Source: Lachnospiraceae bacterium XBB2008
GTDB taxonomy: Bacteria > Bacillota > Clostridia > Lachnospirales > Lachnospiraceae
Length of the DNA stretch: 64,000 nucleotides
Assembly (NCBI GenBank): GCA_900102235.1
Contig: FMVL01000008.1
Location: 62,001 to 126,000, forward strand
Direction: 5' to 3'
The notes under the pieces are model-generated. The model searched no databases. It saw nothing but the letters and a program-made list of their open reading frames with translations, and was not told the origin of the DNA. The translations under genes were made by a program, and so were the position numbers. Position 1 is the first letter of the stretch. Every line of letters starts with the position of its first letter. Below are positions 56,006-64,000 of the stretch, one piece after another.

Positions 56006-56653
56006 ATGGCAAAAAAAGCAAATGAAGCAAACCCTGTAAAAGAACTTTCAAAAACACTTCAGGAGATGATGACCGAACTGTTCGGCGGTGTTGAGGAAGA
56101 GGGCGGAGTTCTCCGTTCCGTTGCGGAGCATATGGGAGTTGTAAACGCTGATGTGATGGTTGAAGTTGCTCTTGAAGGCGGCATCAGAGAGGAAGCTCCT
56201 TACGGCGTCCTTCATTTCCATACGACGCTTGCGGAGAATATCCCCGAGGAAGCTCTTGCCGATCTGCTGATCTCGTTAAACGGTCTTAACCACGTGATCA
56301 ATGCAGGCGCTTATCCGGCTTTCGGAAGTTTCGTATATTACGATCCGCTGGCACAGGTTTACCTTTCATACAGGATGCCCGTCAACTTGAACCAGATCGA
56401 GGCAGAGTATGACAACATCCGTTACTATCTCGGAGTGCTTTACGATCAGCTCGATCTTCTCGTTGATTTTATCATGTTCTCCATCACCAATCCCGGCGGA
56501 ATGACCATAGGGGATTATATGGAATATCTGGATGAGGTATCGGATCTGGATGATCTGGAGGAGCGTTTCAGGGCGCTCGAGGATTCCATCAGAGAAACCG
56601 CAGAGAACCTGGGCATAGATTACGACAATGTTGAGCCCGAAGAAGAGGTGTAG
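56006..56653 (+). CDS. YbjN/CesT-like acidic protein, candidate chaperone of the 1162-aa protein
   Basis: The 215-residue protein is acidic and soluble. After an amphipathic helix (ELSKTLQEMMTELFGG) come strands VMVEVALEG and GVLHFHTTL. Then follow a central helix, SFVYYDPLAQVYLSYRMPV (a strand pair with a turn as in YbjN and secretion-chaperone folds) and a long acidic C-terminal helix. The fold call rests on pattern only. AAGGAGA lies 7 bases before the ATG. It is the first gene of unit C and is followed after 3 bases by the 1162-residue gene, whose GAGGTG ribosome site overlaps this gene's end, so stoichiometric, coupled production is likely. Confidence 0.8.
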   Translation: MAKKANEANPVKELSKTLQEMMTELFGGVEEEGGVLRSVAEHMGVVNADVMVEVALEGGIREEAPYGVLHFHTTLAENIPEEALADLLISLNGLNHVINAGAYPAFGSFVYYDPLAQVYLSYRMPVNLNQIEAEYDNIRYYLGVLYDQLDLLVDFIMFSITNPGGMTIGDYMEYLDEVSDLDDLEERFRALEDSIRETAENLGIDYDNVEPEEEV

Positions 56654-56656
56654 ATC

Positions 56657-59600
56657 ATGTCGAAACCGGATATGAAATTTCAACATACATACATTACAAA
56701 GGAGAAGATGAACAAAGGCGGCGAGGGCGTCTTCTCATCATCCTTTAAATCATACGTCGCAGACGGAGAATCTGCTCTGAAGGACAAGACCGTCGGTGAT
56801 CTGAGCCGCGAACAGGTCATGAACGGCGTACGCGCCAATCTGCGCCAGCAGATGGACGAGGCCAACAAACAGTCCCTGTACGCAGCAATGACCGTACAGA
56901 ATGAGCATGTCAAACTTCGTAAGGAGATGCAGCAGGCATTGACGAAGGCCAAAGAGGCCACCAGAAGGAAGAATATGCTCAAGGCCCAGAGCCTCGCAGA
57001 GAAAAGCAGGAATTCCACGGCCGATGCGGAGAGTGCGGCTAAAGATCTGGATGCGATGAGCACCAGGCAGATGAAGGCATATGATGCCGATGTGGCACTT
57101 GGGCAGCTGGATCTGGCTGAGCAAGAGGACAGACTCAAGTCTCTGGGCGACGAACAGGCGCAGAAAATCGCATCCGTTGAATATGCTGAGGTGACCGAGG
57201 AGGGACTTAAGCAGCGGCGCGAAGACTATAATCAGGTCCTGAACTACCGTCAGCAGGCCAGAACGAATTATGAACAGGGGCCCACTCAGAGCTCTTTCAT
57301 GAAGATGATGTGCAAGATAGGCCTCATGACTTCAAAAGAGGATAAACTCCTTAAAGAGGCTGATGAGCTGGAAGAGATCGCAAAGGAGCAGATCAAGACA
57401 GTCCACGATAAAGCCCTGGCATGGAATGAGAAACGTAAACGCGAGCATGAAGGCATCACATTCAGGCAGTACTATGATGCTTTTGATGCCAATGCCGCCA
57501 GATATCACATGCTGAACAGGAAGGGCACGGACATGAGCCCCATCCCTGCCAAGGATGTCAAGGAATATGTCGGAGAGTTCGATGTGGAGAGACTGGATTC
57601 CACATTGGAGAGACTGCCCGAGAATCCTTATATGGATGCCCAGATAGCCATTAAGAACAAAAAGGCCGGCAGAAGCAACAAGGATGCCGATCTGATCAAA
57701 GGCCATACCAAGATCACCATGCTGTCCGAAGAAGACGAGAACGGCATGCGGACCAGGTTCAAGCTGAACAGCAACTTTGAGGGATATAAGGCAGCCAGAC
57801 AGTTCAAGAAGAAAGGATCCACAGCTCTCGGTGCCAGGAACGACGCTGTATCGAAACTGAATGTATCCGCCGAAGAGATGAAGCTCGAGGTTGATGAGAG
57901 GGATGCCGTAGGCAATTTCATCAATACTGAGGGCAATATCGAGATCCGTCAGGCCAAGCAGAAGAAGTGGTTCGGCGGCAAGACCCTGAACGGTGTCTTC
58001 TTAAACGGTGAATTCATATCCACGAACTACAACGAGATCAAGGGCATGAAGGATTCCAGTCTGGGCGTGTTTACAACCTGGAACAGTGCAAAGGAGCGCG
58101 AGAAGGTACGTAAGGCCGTACTCAAGGCATCCATATTCCGCCAGATCAACTCCAAGACCATTCAGCATGCTGCAGGATACGGTGCTGCGGAGGCAACCAA
58201 AGCCAAAAAGATCAAAGAGAGCATCATAAAGGAAATCAGAGAAGCATACTATAAAGACCCGACAGCATGGCTTTCCGAAGACGATGATGAGTCATCCCCC
58301 GCTGCCGATCTGTTCGCAAACGAAGACATAGAGAGAATATTCACCGAAGATCACGAGGAGAAGATAAAAAAAGGCGGCGATTCACTGCCTGATGATACCG
58401 AAGCACTGTGGGAGAATACACTCAAAAGCAAGGACGAGGATAAGGTAAAGAAAATACCCACCGGTGCCAAGACCAAGGTGGTATATGATGTCCTTCGTCA
58501 GATGTATATATCGGACAATAATCTCGCAGATAAGATGACGAAGGAAGGAAACAGAGCGTCAGATCTTCTCGATGCTGTTAAGGACGACCATAAGGCACTG
58601 ATCGATGCATCGCTTCTTCTCCTGAGTCATGACAATCCGGACTACTGGAATATGGCCAAGGTGATCTGCAATGATTATATCGGAGGCAGATTCAAGTATA
58701 CCGTTGAGAATGCCCGTGCGGATTCAGGCCAGCTCATGAGAGTGGCTCTGATAGATGAACTCAATGCCGACAGATCCTTATGGGATCCCAAGAATCCCGT
58801 TGGTGCTCTCATGCCTACCAAGTGGAAGCAGTTCAGTGAGGAGGCTCAGGCCAGGAGAGGCATCGGGGGGACGTTACTGCAGAAGTTCACCGATGGCACG
58901 CTTACGAGCTTCTTAAATGATATATTCACCTCGGTTGTGGATACGTCCAAGGCGCTTGACGATACCGGTGTCGGTCTCGGAAAGAACTGGGATGTGATCA
59001 ATCAGTACACCTCGGCGCTCAGCAGTGCCATGGATATGGGGGCCGTCACTGAAGCTGCCGCATATGGGATCAGTGACATGTTCGGTGATGAAGAATACCA
59101 GGATGAAAAACAAAAGACCCAGCATACGTCCGACGATCGCAGAAGTACCATATCCCTGTGCGTTACGCTGATCAACAATACGATCAAGCTGTTTAAAGCC
59201 AGCTACAAATGCTATAAGGACAGAGCCAAGGAAGCCGAAAGAAAGAAAAAAGGCGATCCCGATTTTGATGTACGTGAGTATATGACTGCGACCCAAAACT
59301 CACTGTTCAAACTTGCCGAATCGGGAATAGGCATCATAACCGGTGTCGGCCAGGCCATAGCCAAATATGCGGGAGCAAAGCAGGCAAAATCGATATTCGG
59401 CGGCATCAAGCAGCTGTTCTCGACCATAAGCAATGTTATAGGTGCCATAAGGGAGACTAACTCTATCAATATGATCAAAGACAGAGAGGATGAATTCGAG
59501 TCAGCCATCAAACGTGTGGAAGAATCCAAGGGCAATCCGGACGAGAATGACGCGAAACTTGTTGAAGTACTTAAGAACAATTCCCAGCTTCAGTACGGCA

Positions 59601-60145
59601 TGGCATGTGCAAAGAGACATCACAGAAATGAGAGAGTCGCCAAGGTATTCGGCGCGATCTCTGCCGGAGGCAAAACCGTCATCAACGGCATCAAGGCTTT
59701 CTTCCCGGGACTGTCCAAGACCAAGATATTTGGAGTCATTGAAGCAGTATGGGGAGCAACGGTAACCGGAGTGCAGACGGTCGTTGAAGTCGTCCGCGGT
59801 AAGCGTGCTGTCAAGGCCAATGTGGCAAGGATGCTTGGGAAGGAGTTCAAGGGCGTGAGCACCTCAACACTTAACAGCGTGCTCAGACGTGAGGTAGGTA
59901 TAGTCAATTCCGATTATCTGACGGATCTGGCCAGAATATTCATGTCCATCGATACCGATGTGTTCATGAAGGAAGCCAAGACGGATGAGGAAAAGAAGGT
60001 CGCTTCCAAGATCGCAAGGACTCTGTTCGAGAACCATAACTATACCAGAGATAACCTGAATAAAGTCAAAGTGGATAAACTCATGGGAGTCATGGGAGTT
60101 AAGGGCAACTTCCGAAAGATCCTTAAGTATTCGCTGGCATCATAA
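56657..60145 (+). CDS. Large hypothetical protein, 1162 aa, with glycine-rich hydrophobic C-terminal part
   Basis: Residues about 1-260 form charged coiled-coil-like helices (KLRKEMQQALTKAKEATRRK and neighbours). The middle part (about 270-760) is unrecognised. Residues about 870-1060 hold glycine-rich hydrophobic helices (SGIGIITGVGQAIAKYAG, FGAISAGGKTVINGIKAFF, IFGVIEAVWGATVTGVQTVV) of the kind seen in pore-forming or membrane-inserting proteins. The last 100 residues have a helical module that resembles the end of the 2450-residue protein. There is no signal peptide. Its direct upstream partner is the YbjN/CesT-like gene, and a GNAT-like gene follows after 30 bases. Confidence 0.85.
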   Translation: MSKPDMKFQHTYITKEKMNKGGEGVFSSSFKSYVADGESALKDKTVGDLSREQVMNGVRANLRQQMDEANKQSLYAAMTVQNEHVKLRKEMQQALTKAKEATRRKNMLKAQSLAEKSRNSTADAESAAKDLDAMSTRQMKAYDADVALGQLDLAEQEDRLKSLGDEQAQKIASVEYAEVTEEGLKQRREDYNQVLNYRQQARTNYEQGPTQSSFMKMMCKIGLMTSKEDKLLKEADELEEIAKEQIKTVHDKALAWNEKRKREHEGITFRQYYDAFDANAARYHMLNRKGTDMSPIPAKDVKEYVGEFDVERLDSTLERLPENPYMDAQIAIKNKKAGRSNKDADLIKGHTKITMLSEEDENGMRTRFKLNSNFEGYKAARQFKKKGSTALGARNDAVSKLNVSAEEMKLEVDERDAVGNFINTEGNIEIRQAKQKKWFGGKTLNGVFLNGEFISTNYNEIKGMKDSSLGVFTTWNSAKEREKVRKAVLKASIFRQINSKTIQHAAGYGAAEATKAKKIKESIIKEIREAYYKDPTAWLSEDDDESSPAADLFANEDIERIFTEDHEEKIKKGGDSLPDDTEALWENTLKSKDEDKVKKIPTGAKTKVVYDVLRQMYISDNNLADKMTKEGNRASDLLDAVKDDHKALIDASLLLLSHDNPDYWNMAKVICNDYIGGRFKYTVENARADSGQLMRVALIDELNADRSLWDPKNPVGALMPTKWKQFSEEAQARRGIGGTLLQKFTDGTLTSFLNDIFTSVVDTSKALDDTGVGLGKNWDVINQYTSALSSAMDMGAVTEAAAYGISDMFGDEEYQDEKQKTQHTSDDRRSTISLCVTLINNTIKLFKASYKCYKDRAKEAERKKKGDPDFDVREYMTATQNSLFKLAESGIGIITGVGQAIAKYAGAKQAKSIFGGIKQLFSTISNVIGAIRETNSINMIKDREDEFESAIKRVEESKGNPDENDAKLVEVLKNNSQLQYGMACAKRHHRNERVAKVFGAISAGGKTVINGIKAFFPGLSKTKIFGVIEAVWGATVTGVQTVVEVVRGKRAVKANVARMLGKEFKGVSTSTLNSVLRREVGIVNSDYLTDLARIFMSIDTDVFMKEAKTDEEKKVASKIARTLFENHNYTRDNLNKVKVDKLMGVMGVKGNFRKILKYSLAS

Positions 60146-60175
60146 AACGATCAATCTGTATATTACGGAGTTCAA

Positions 60176-61042
60176 ATGGCAGAAAAGTTTGAGTATATCC
60201 GGATCACAGCCGATAACATGATGGATTATGAAGCTATATTACCGGATATCGTAAAAGAAGACGGAAGTCTGAACATAGAAAAAAACGAATACGGGATAGG
60301 CATAACCTCGAACGGGGAACCCTGCGGTGTGGTAGTTCTTCAGAAGAATGAGGAGACACTTACCGTACGGAGTGTCAGGTTTATCAATCCTTCGGGCGCG
60401 GAAAACACGCGCCCGGAGATATGGCATACCCTTACCGCATTCTGTATCAAAAAGGAAGGGTTTAACAGACTGGAATGCAGATATACGGATGATGAGCCGG
60501 GTATTACGGAGGACGATCTCCGAAATGCCGGCTTTACTGACTTTAAAGAGGAGTCCGGCGTATACAGGGTAAATGCACTCATGCTCGGAAGCCTTCTTCG
60601 TGACGGCCCGGAAGCCGGAGTCATGAGAAAAGAATGCGCAAGACTCATGAGTGAGAGAAGAGCACACTCACTTGCGAAGACGGATCCGGACGCACAACAG
60701 TTTTTTCAGGAACTGAATCCGGCTCACGACCTCTCGTTTCTGACTGTGGATGATGCAGGGAAACCGGAGTGTTATGTGATCATCTCGGCTCTTCCCGACG
60801 GAAGCCTGTATCTGGCCGATGTCAGGTGTGCCAAAGGGAAACAATCGGATCTTGCGGGATTATTATATATGAGTCTCGGCAGCGTGTTCCTGGAGATTGA
60901 GCCCGAAGGTGAGTTTTACATGGCTGCGGTCACTCCCGCATTCGGTAAATTTTTCGGACATTTTCTGGCACCCGTACTTGGCGGGATATCGTATCAGCGG
61001 ATCTTGCTTGCATCGCGTTCGATCAGACAGGTAGAGCATTGA
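60176..61042 (+). CDS. GNAT-like protein, degenerate
   Basis: The 288-residue soluble protein has the double-GNAT layout. Its opening FEYIRITADNMMDYEAILPD matches the opening of the protein at 18828. The motif A position (VRSVRFINPSGAENTRPEIW, about residues 66-85) has no acetyl-CoA loop. The second half (about 150-288) contains CYVIISALPDGSLYLADVR, like the second halves of the other copies. GGAG at 60167 supports the start. Its stop overlaps the ATG of the phosphatase gene by one base. Catalytic activity is doubtful. Confidence 0.77.
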   Translation: MAEKFEYIRITADNMMDYEAILPDIVKEDGSLNIEKNEYGIGITSNGEPCGVVVLQKNEETLTVRSVRFINPSGAENTRPEIWHTLTAFCIKKEGFNRLECRYTDDEPGITEDDLRNAGFTDFKEESGVYRVNALMLGSLLRDGPEAGVMRKECARLMSERRAHSLAKTDPDAQQFFQELNPAHDLSFLTVDDAGKPECYVIISALPDGSLYLADVRCAKGKQSDLAGLLYMSLGSVFLEIEPEGEFYMAAVTPAFGKFFGHFLAPVLGGISYQRILLASRSIRQVEH

Positions 61043-62802
61043 TGAATACAGAACAGATACGCAATAAAATATCGGATTTTTTCAAAACTCATCCAATATT
61101 TGGCATCAGACTTAAGACAGGCCTTATTGTTCTGGTATTAAGTGTGACGATTTTTTATGTTGCTCAGTCGCTGGCTACGTTCCTCCATATGGAAAGAGAG
61201 ATCGGCGGCAATGTCGCAGGGGATTATATTCTCGGCAGGATCATGGCCGAGACTCTCGATCGGGAACTTGTCACATCGATTTTTACCAGAGGGCGGGAGA
61301 TATATGAGAGTATTCCCGAGGATGTCCGCTCGGACAGCATGGATCCGGATTATCTCTCAAGATTTGATGAGATCCAGACAGCGGACTACATTGAACTCAG
61401 GCAGCTCCTTCAGCAACTTGCCGTGGAATCGGATGTTAAGTGGATCGATCTGAGGATCATGGATGAGGAGAACGGAAGGACCATATTCCTGATGGATTCC
61501 GAAGAACGTGCCGACCAGAAGTTTGCCGCAGGATTCTGGCAGGAAACAGCATCGCTTGTCCATACTTTCGGAGAAGATGAGATATTATCCGGTAAAGCCA
61601 ATTATTTTCCCATGGTAGCTCAGATGATCGGAAAACAACCTGAGAGCGCCAGAGTGTTCTGTGCTTACGCCCCTTTCTACGGTCCCTCCGGAGAGGTCAT
61701 CGGTTACATAGGTGTAGGTGAGGTTCTTGGTTCCTATAATGACGACCTTGCCAACTTCCGTATAATCTACATCGCCATCATGGTCCTGTTCCTGACCGTC
61801 GTGGAGATATTGGCTACTATCATAATCCACTATCTGATAGTCAGACCCATTCGTAAACTCACTTTAGCAGCGAGAAAATACAACGCACTTGAGGACAAGA
61901 GCAACAACAGGCATATATTTGACAGTCAGAAAATAAGAACACATGATGAGATCCGTTTCCTGGCGCGATCGATGTCCGAGCTCGAAAGTGATATATCGCA
62001 GTACATCACCGACCTTACAGCGGTGACGGCTGAGAAGGAAAGAGTATCCGCCGAACTCGATGTCGGAGCCCGCATCCAGAGTTCGATGCTTCCCGAATCA
62101 CTTGAAGGATACGCGGGAGACCGTGACTTTGAGATATCTTCATTCATCAAACCCGCAAAGGAAGTAGGAGGAGACTGTTATGACTACTTCGTGATCGATG
62201 AAGATCATGTCGGATTGGTGATCGCGGATGTATCGGGTAAAGGAGTTCCGGCGGCACTGTTCATGGTCATAGTCAAGACTCTGATCAAAAACACCGGTCT
62301 TGAAGAGATCTCTCCCGTATGTGTGGTCGAGAAGGTCAACAGGCAGCTTTGCGAGAACAATTCAGAGACTATGTTTGCTTCCGTCTGGTACGGAGTATAT
62401 ACGGTATCCGCTCACAGGATCGAATATGTTAATGCCGGACATGAGAATCCTTTTGTATACAGAGCAGATACCGGCAGATTTGAGATGATCGAGGAAGATC
62501 ACGATCCGGTACTGGGATTTGATACCGAGATCACTTTCACCGAGAGGGTGATGGAACTGCATCCCGGAGATAAGTTCCTGCAATATACCGACGGCATCCC
62601 GGAGGGAACAAGGGTAGATGAAGTACTGTATGGTACTGACAGGATGAGGGATCACTTAAACAGCGTAAGAGACAGATCAGGCGTGGAACTGCTGACTTCA
62701 CTCAAAGATGATGTGGAGAACTTCGTTGAAGGAGCACCGCAGTTTGATGATATGACGATGCTTCTGCTGGAGTTAGATTCCGCGGACACGCAGACGGATT
62801 AG
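61042..62802 (+). CDS. Membrane-bound SpoIIE/RsbU-type PP2C phosphatase with extracellular sensor and HAMP
   Basis: One membrane helix (about 25-50), an extracellular cache-like sensor (about 55-235), a second helix (about 240-270) and a HAMP segment precede a PP2C domain (about 345-580). The phosphatase shows IQSSMLPE, EVGGDCYDYF, IADVSGKGVPAALFM, NAGHENPF, YTDGIPE and FDDMTMLLLE, the metal-binding motifs of the RsbU/SpoIIE family. Such enzymes dephosphorylate anti-anti-sigma proteins and so release a sigma factor or a partner-switch target. No sigma, anti-sigma or antagonist gene is in the window. A TTG at 61039 is in frame, but the ATG at 61042, overlapping the previous stop, is preferred. 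Confidence 0.92.
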   Translation: MNTEQIRNKISDFFKTHPIFGIRLKTGLIVLVLSVTIFYVAQSLATFLHMEREIGGNVAGDYILGRIMAETLDRELVTSIFTRGREIYESIPEDVRSDSMDPDYLSRFDEIQTADYIELRQLLQQLAVESDVKWIDLRIMDEENGRTIFLMDSEERADQKFAAGFWQETASLVHTFGEDEILSGKANYFPMVAQMIGKQPESARVFCAYAPFYGPSGEVIGYIGVGEVLGSYNDDLANFRIIYIAIMVLFLTVVEILATIIIHYLIVRPIRKLTLAARKYNALEDKSNNRHIFDSQKIRTHDEIRFLARSMSELESDISQYITDLTAVTAEKERVSAELDVGARIQSSMLPESLEGYAGDRDFEISSFIKPAKEVGGDCYDYFVIDEDHVGLVIADVSGKGVPAALFMVIVKTLIKNTGLEEISPVCVVEKVNRQLCENNSETMFASVWYGVYTVSAHRIEYVNAGHENPFVYRADTGRFEMIEEDHDPVLGFDTEITFTERVMELHPGDKFLQYTDGIPEGTRVDEVLYGTDRMRDHLNSVRDRSGVELLTSLKDDVENFVEGAPQFDDMTMLLLELDSADTQTD

Positions 62803-62815
62803 GAAAGGAAAAATT

Positions 62816-63334
62816 ATGAGCGAAGAAAAAAGAAAACTTCTGAACAGATTTGCGGAAACGATCAATGATGGCGAAGACATCGAAGATGCATCCGTATTTA
62901 CCGCAGAAGAACTGGGTACACCGATGGATGTGGTCAGATGCCGTATATCGGAAGCGGGTGCCGACCTTGTCGATATGCTCGGTGAGTGCTATTTTCTCCC
63001 GGTTGAAGGAGATGATCTGTCTGTCTTTACCATCATGGTGACCGTGATCGATGAGATGAAAGAGGAGACCAGATTCCTGGCCGATGCCGCCGCCCGTCTT
63101 AACTATTTCCTGCCGGTCGGCGGCTTTGGAATAGATGATGATGACAACGGTCTGGTATATAAGTATTCCGTTCATATTCTTAACAGCTTAAGCGATGAGG
63201 ATAAGATGACAACCATGCTCACTGCGTTTAATGCAGCTGTAGGAGTGATCGATAAGTTTGAAGGATATCTGATGCTCGTGGCAACCGGTGAGATGGAATC
63301 CGGTGAAATGATGGATCTGATAATGAACAGATGA
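62816..63334 (+). CDS. YbjN/CesT-like acidic protein, candidate chaperone of the next large protein
   Basis: The 172-residue acidic protein has an N-terminal helix and a strand-rich middle (SVFTIMVTVIDEM). A second half with GGFGIDDDDNGLVYKYSVHI forms the strand-turn-strand unit also seen in the proteins at 20570 and 56006; closing helices follow. The fold is inferred from this pattern. AGGAAAGGA precedes the ATG. It follows the phosphatase gene by 13 bases and precedes a further large protein by 28 bases, repeating the small-then-large gene order. Confidence 0.75.
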   Translation: MSEEKRKLLNRFAETINDGEDIEDASVFTAEELGTPMDVVRCRISEAGADLVDMLGECYFLPVEGDDLSVFTIMVTVIDEMKEETRFLADAAARLNYFLPVGGFGIDDDDNGLVYKYSVHILNSLSDEDKMTTMLTAFNAAVGVIDKFEGYLMLVATGEMESGEMMDLIMNR

Positions 63335-63362
63335 CGGTCTGTAGAATTCGAGGTACATGCAT

Positions 63363-64000
63363 ATGGCACCTAAAGAAAAATATATCAAAAAAACAAACGC
63401 TCAGATCGTTGCCGGGATAACCCGTAATTCATCTGTGTCATCCACTTTGAATGCCGGACGAGCAGTGCTTGAACAACCCGAACAGAAGAGCAAAAAGGTT
63501 CAGCCCAAGATCATGAAGAAGGCCGAGGCTGTCCTCCCCACGATCGTGGAATTGCGCGATCCTTCTCTTGAAGAGGTGAGAGAAGCTCAAAAACAGGCGG
63601 GGGTTAAACGAGCAACCAGATCGACCAAAGATGATCGCAGGATGAACAGAGTCTCCCGGAAAAGGGGCATGCAGGAGAGCCTTGCCGAGAAGAAAGACAA
63701 TCTGTTTTTCAATCTAGGAGAAGGCGAGATAAATGAGCAGATCGAAAGCTTTAAGACCATGGATGTTTCCGATCTTCTTTATTCCGGCCTCAATAAGAGT
63801 CCGGATGAGATCCTTCTGGATCATTACGTGGATCTTCAGGCAACTTTCAGTTGTATAGATGCATATGAAGAACAACTGAACGAGAAGATAGCCAACGGTA
63901 TTACCGAAGAGGAAGCCGAACAGTTTGCGCGGGAGATGGCGCAGTTCAATACTCTTAAGGATGTCCGGAGTTTTTATCAGATCCATGAAGCTCTCATGGC
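63363..64000 (+). CDS. Start of another large protein (3' end outside window)
   Basis: The frame is open from ATG 63363 to the window end (more than 212 codons). GAGG at 63350-63353 lies 9 bases upstream; an in-frame ATG at 63357 is too close to it. The first 115 residues are lysine-rich and disordered, as in the two giants. Residues about 120-210 then align with a module of those proteins: IESFKTMDVSDLLYSGL here against LARFKAMNIKDLHFASV and LDRFNAVKMSDLHFASI, with the following helices in the same order. It is therefore very likely a third member of the giant family, with its own YbjN/CesT-like gene upstream. Confidence 0.85.
   Translation, partial: MAPKEKYIKKTNAQIVAGITRNSSVSSTLNAGRAVLEQPEQKSKKVQPKIMKKAEAVLPTIVELRDPSLEEVREAQKQAGVKRATRSTKDDRRMNRVSRKRGMQESLAEKKDNLFFNLGEGEINEQIESFKTMDVSDLLYSGLNKSPDEILLDHYVDLQATFSCIDAYEEQLNEKIANGITEEEAEQFAREMAQFNTLKDVRSFYQIHEALM

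Overview
The window reads as a piece of a Firmicutes chromosome, most likely class Clostridia and probably family Lachnospiraceae. The basis is indirect: strong AGGAGG-type ribosome sites, moderate GC by eye, a LytS-type kinase paired with a receiver-SARP regulator, a propeller-type hybrid kinase and an RsbU/SpoIIE-type phosphatase. No rRNA, tRNA, CRISPR array, transposase, integrase or phage structural gene was seen. All 29 genes lie on the plus strand, tightly packed and often overlapping by 1 to 4 bases. No stretch over 300 bases lacks a gene.

Layout. (0) 1-2164 is the tail of an upstream operon: the end of a GNAT-like protein, a small unknown protein and an exported zeta-toxin-like kinase, closed by a terminator. 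(A) 2181-43919 is a 42-kb run: GNAT, 1086-aa protein, GNAT, 3276-aa protein with a papain/C39-like peptidase, two 7TM proteins, two GNAT-like proteins, a small YbjN/CesT-like protein, a 1378-aa protein with two complete calpain domains, GNAT, 3483-aa protein with a papain-like peptidase, and a 2450-aa protein. (B) 43959-55773 has a 628-aa protein, a GNAT-like protein, a 5'-nucleotidase lipoprotein and a signalling block: LytS-type kinase, receiver-SARP regulator, propeller hybrid kinase and double-receiver protein. (C) 55848-64000 has a YbjN-like protein, a 1162-aa protein, a GNAT-like protein, an RsbU-like phosphatase, another YbjN-like protein and the start of a further large protein.

Units A, B and C each begin with the same intergenic element: two copies of TGTTGGACA starting 11 bp apart, with a -10-like hexamer 8-9 bp downstream. 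That is the known geometry of SARP activator sites, and unit B encodes a receiver-SARP protein. I infer that the signalling block controls all three units as one regulon.

The main novelty candidate is the repeated cassette. Large cytoplasmic-looking proteins without signal peptides, several with cysteine-protease domains and shared internal modules, alternate with about 280-residue double-GNAT-like proteins (eight in the window, most without the acetyl-CoA loop) and with three small acidic YbjN/CesT-like proteins. The pattern suggests a family of large effectors with dedicated partner, chaperone or immunity proteins. No secretion machinery is encoded here, so the delivery route and the effector role are inference.
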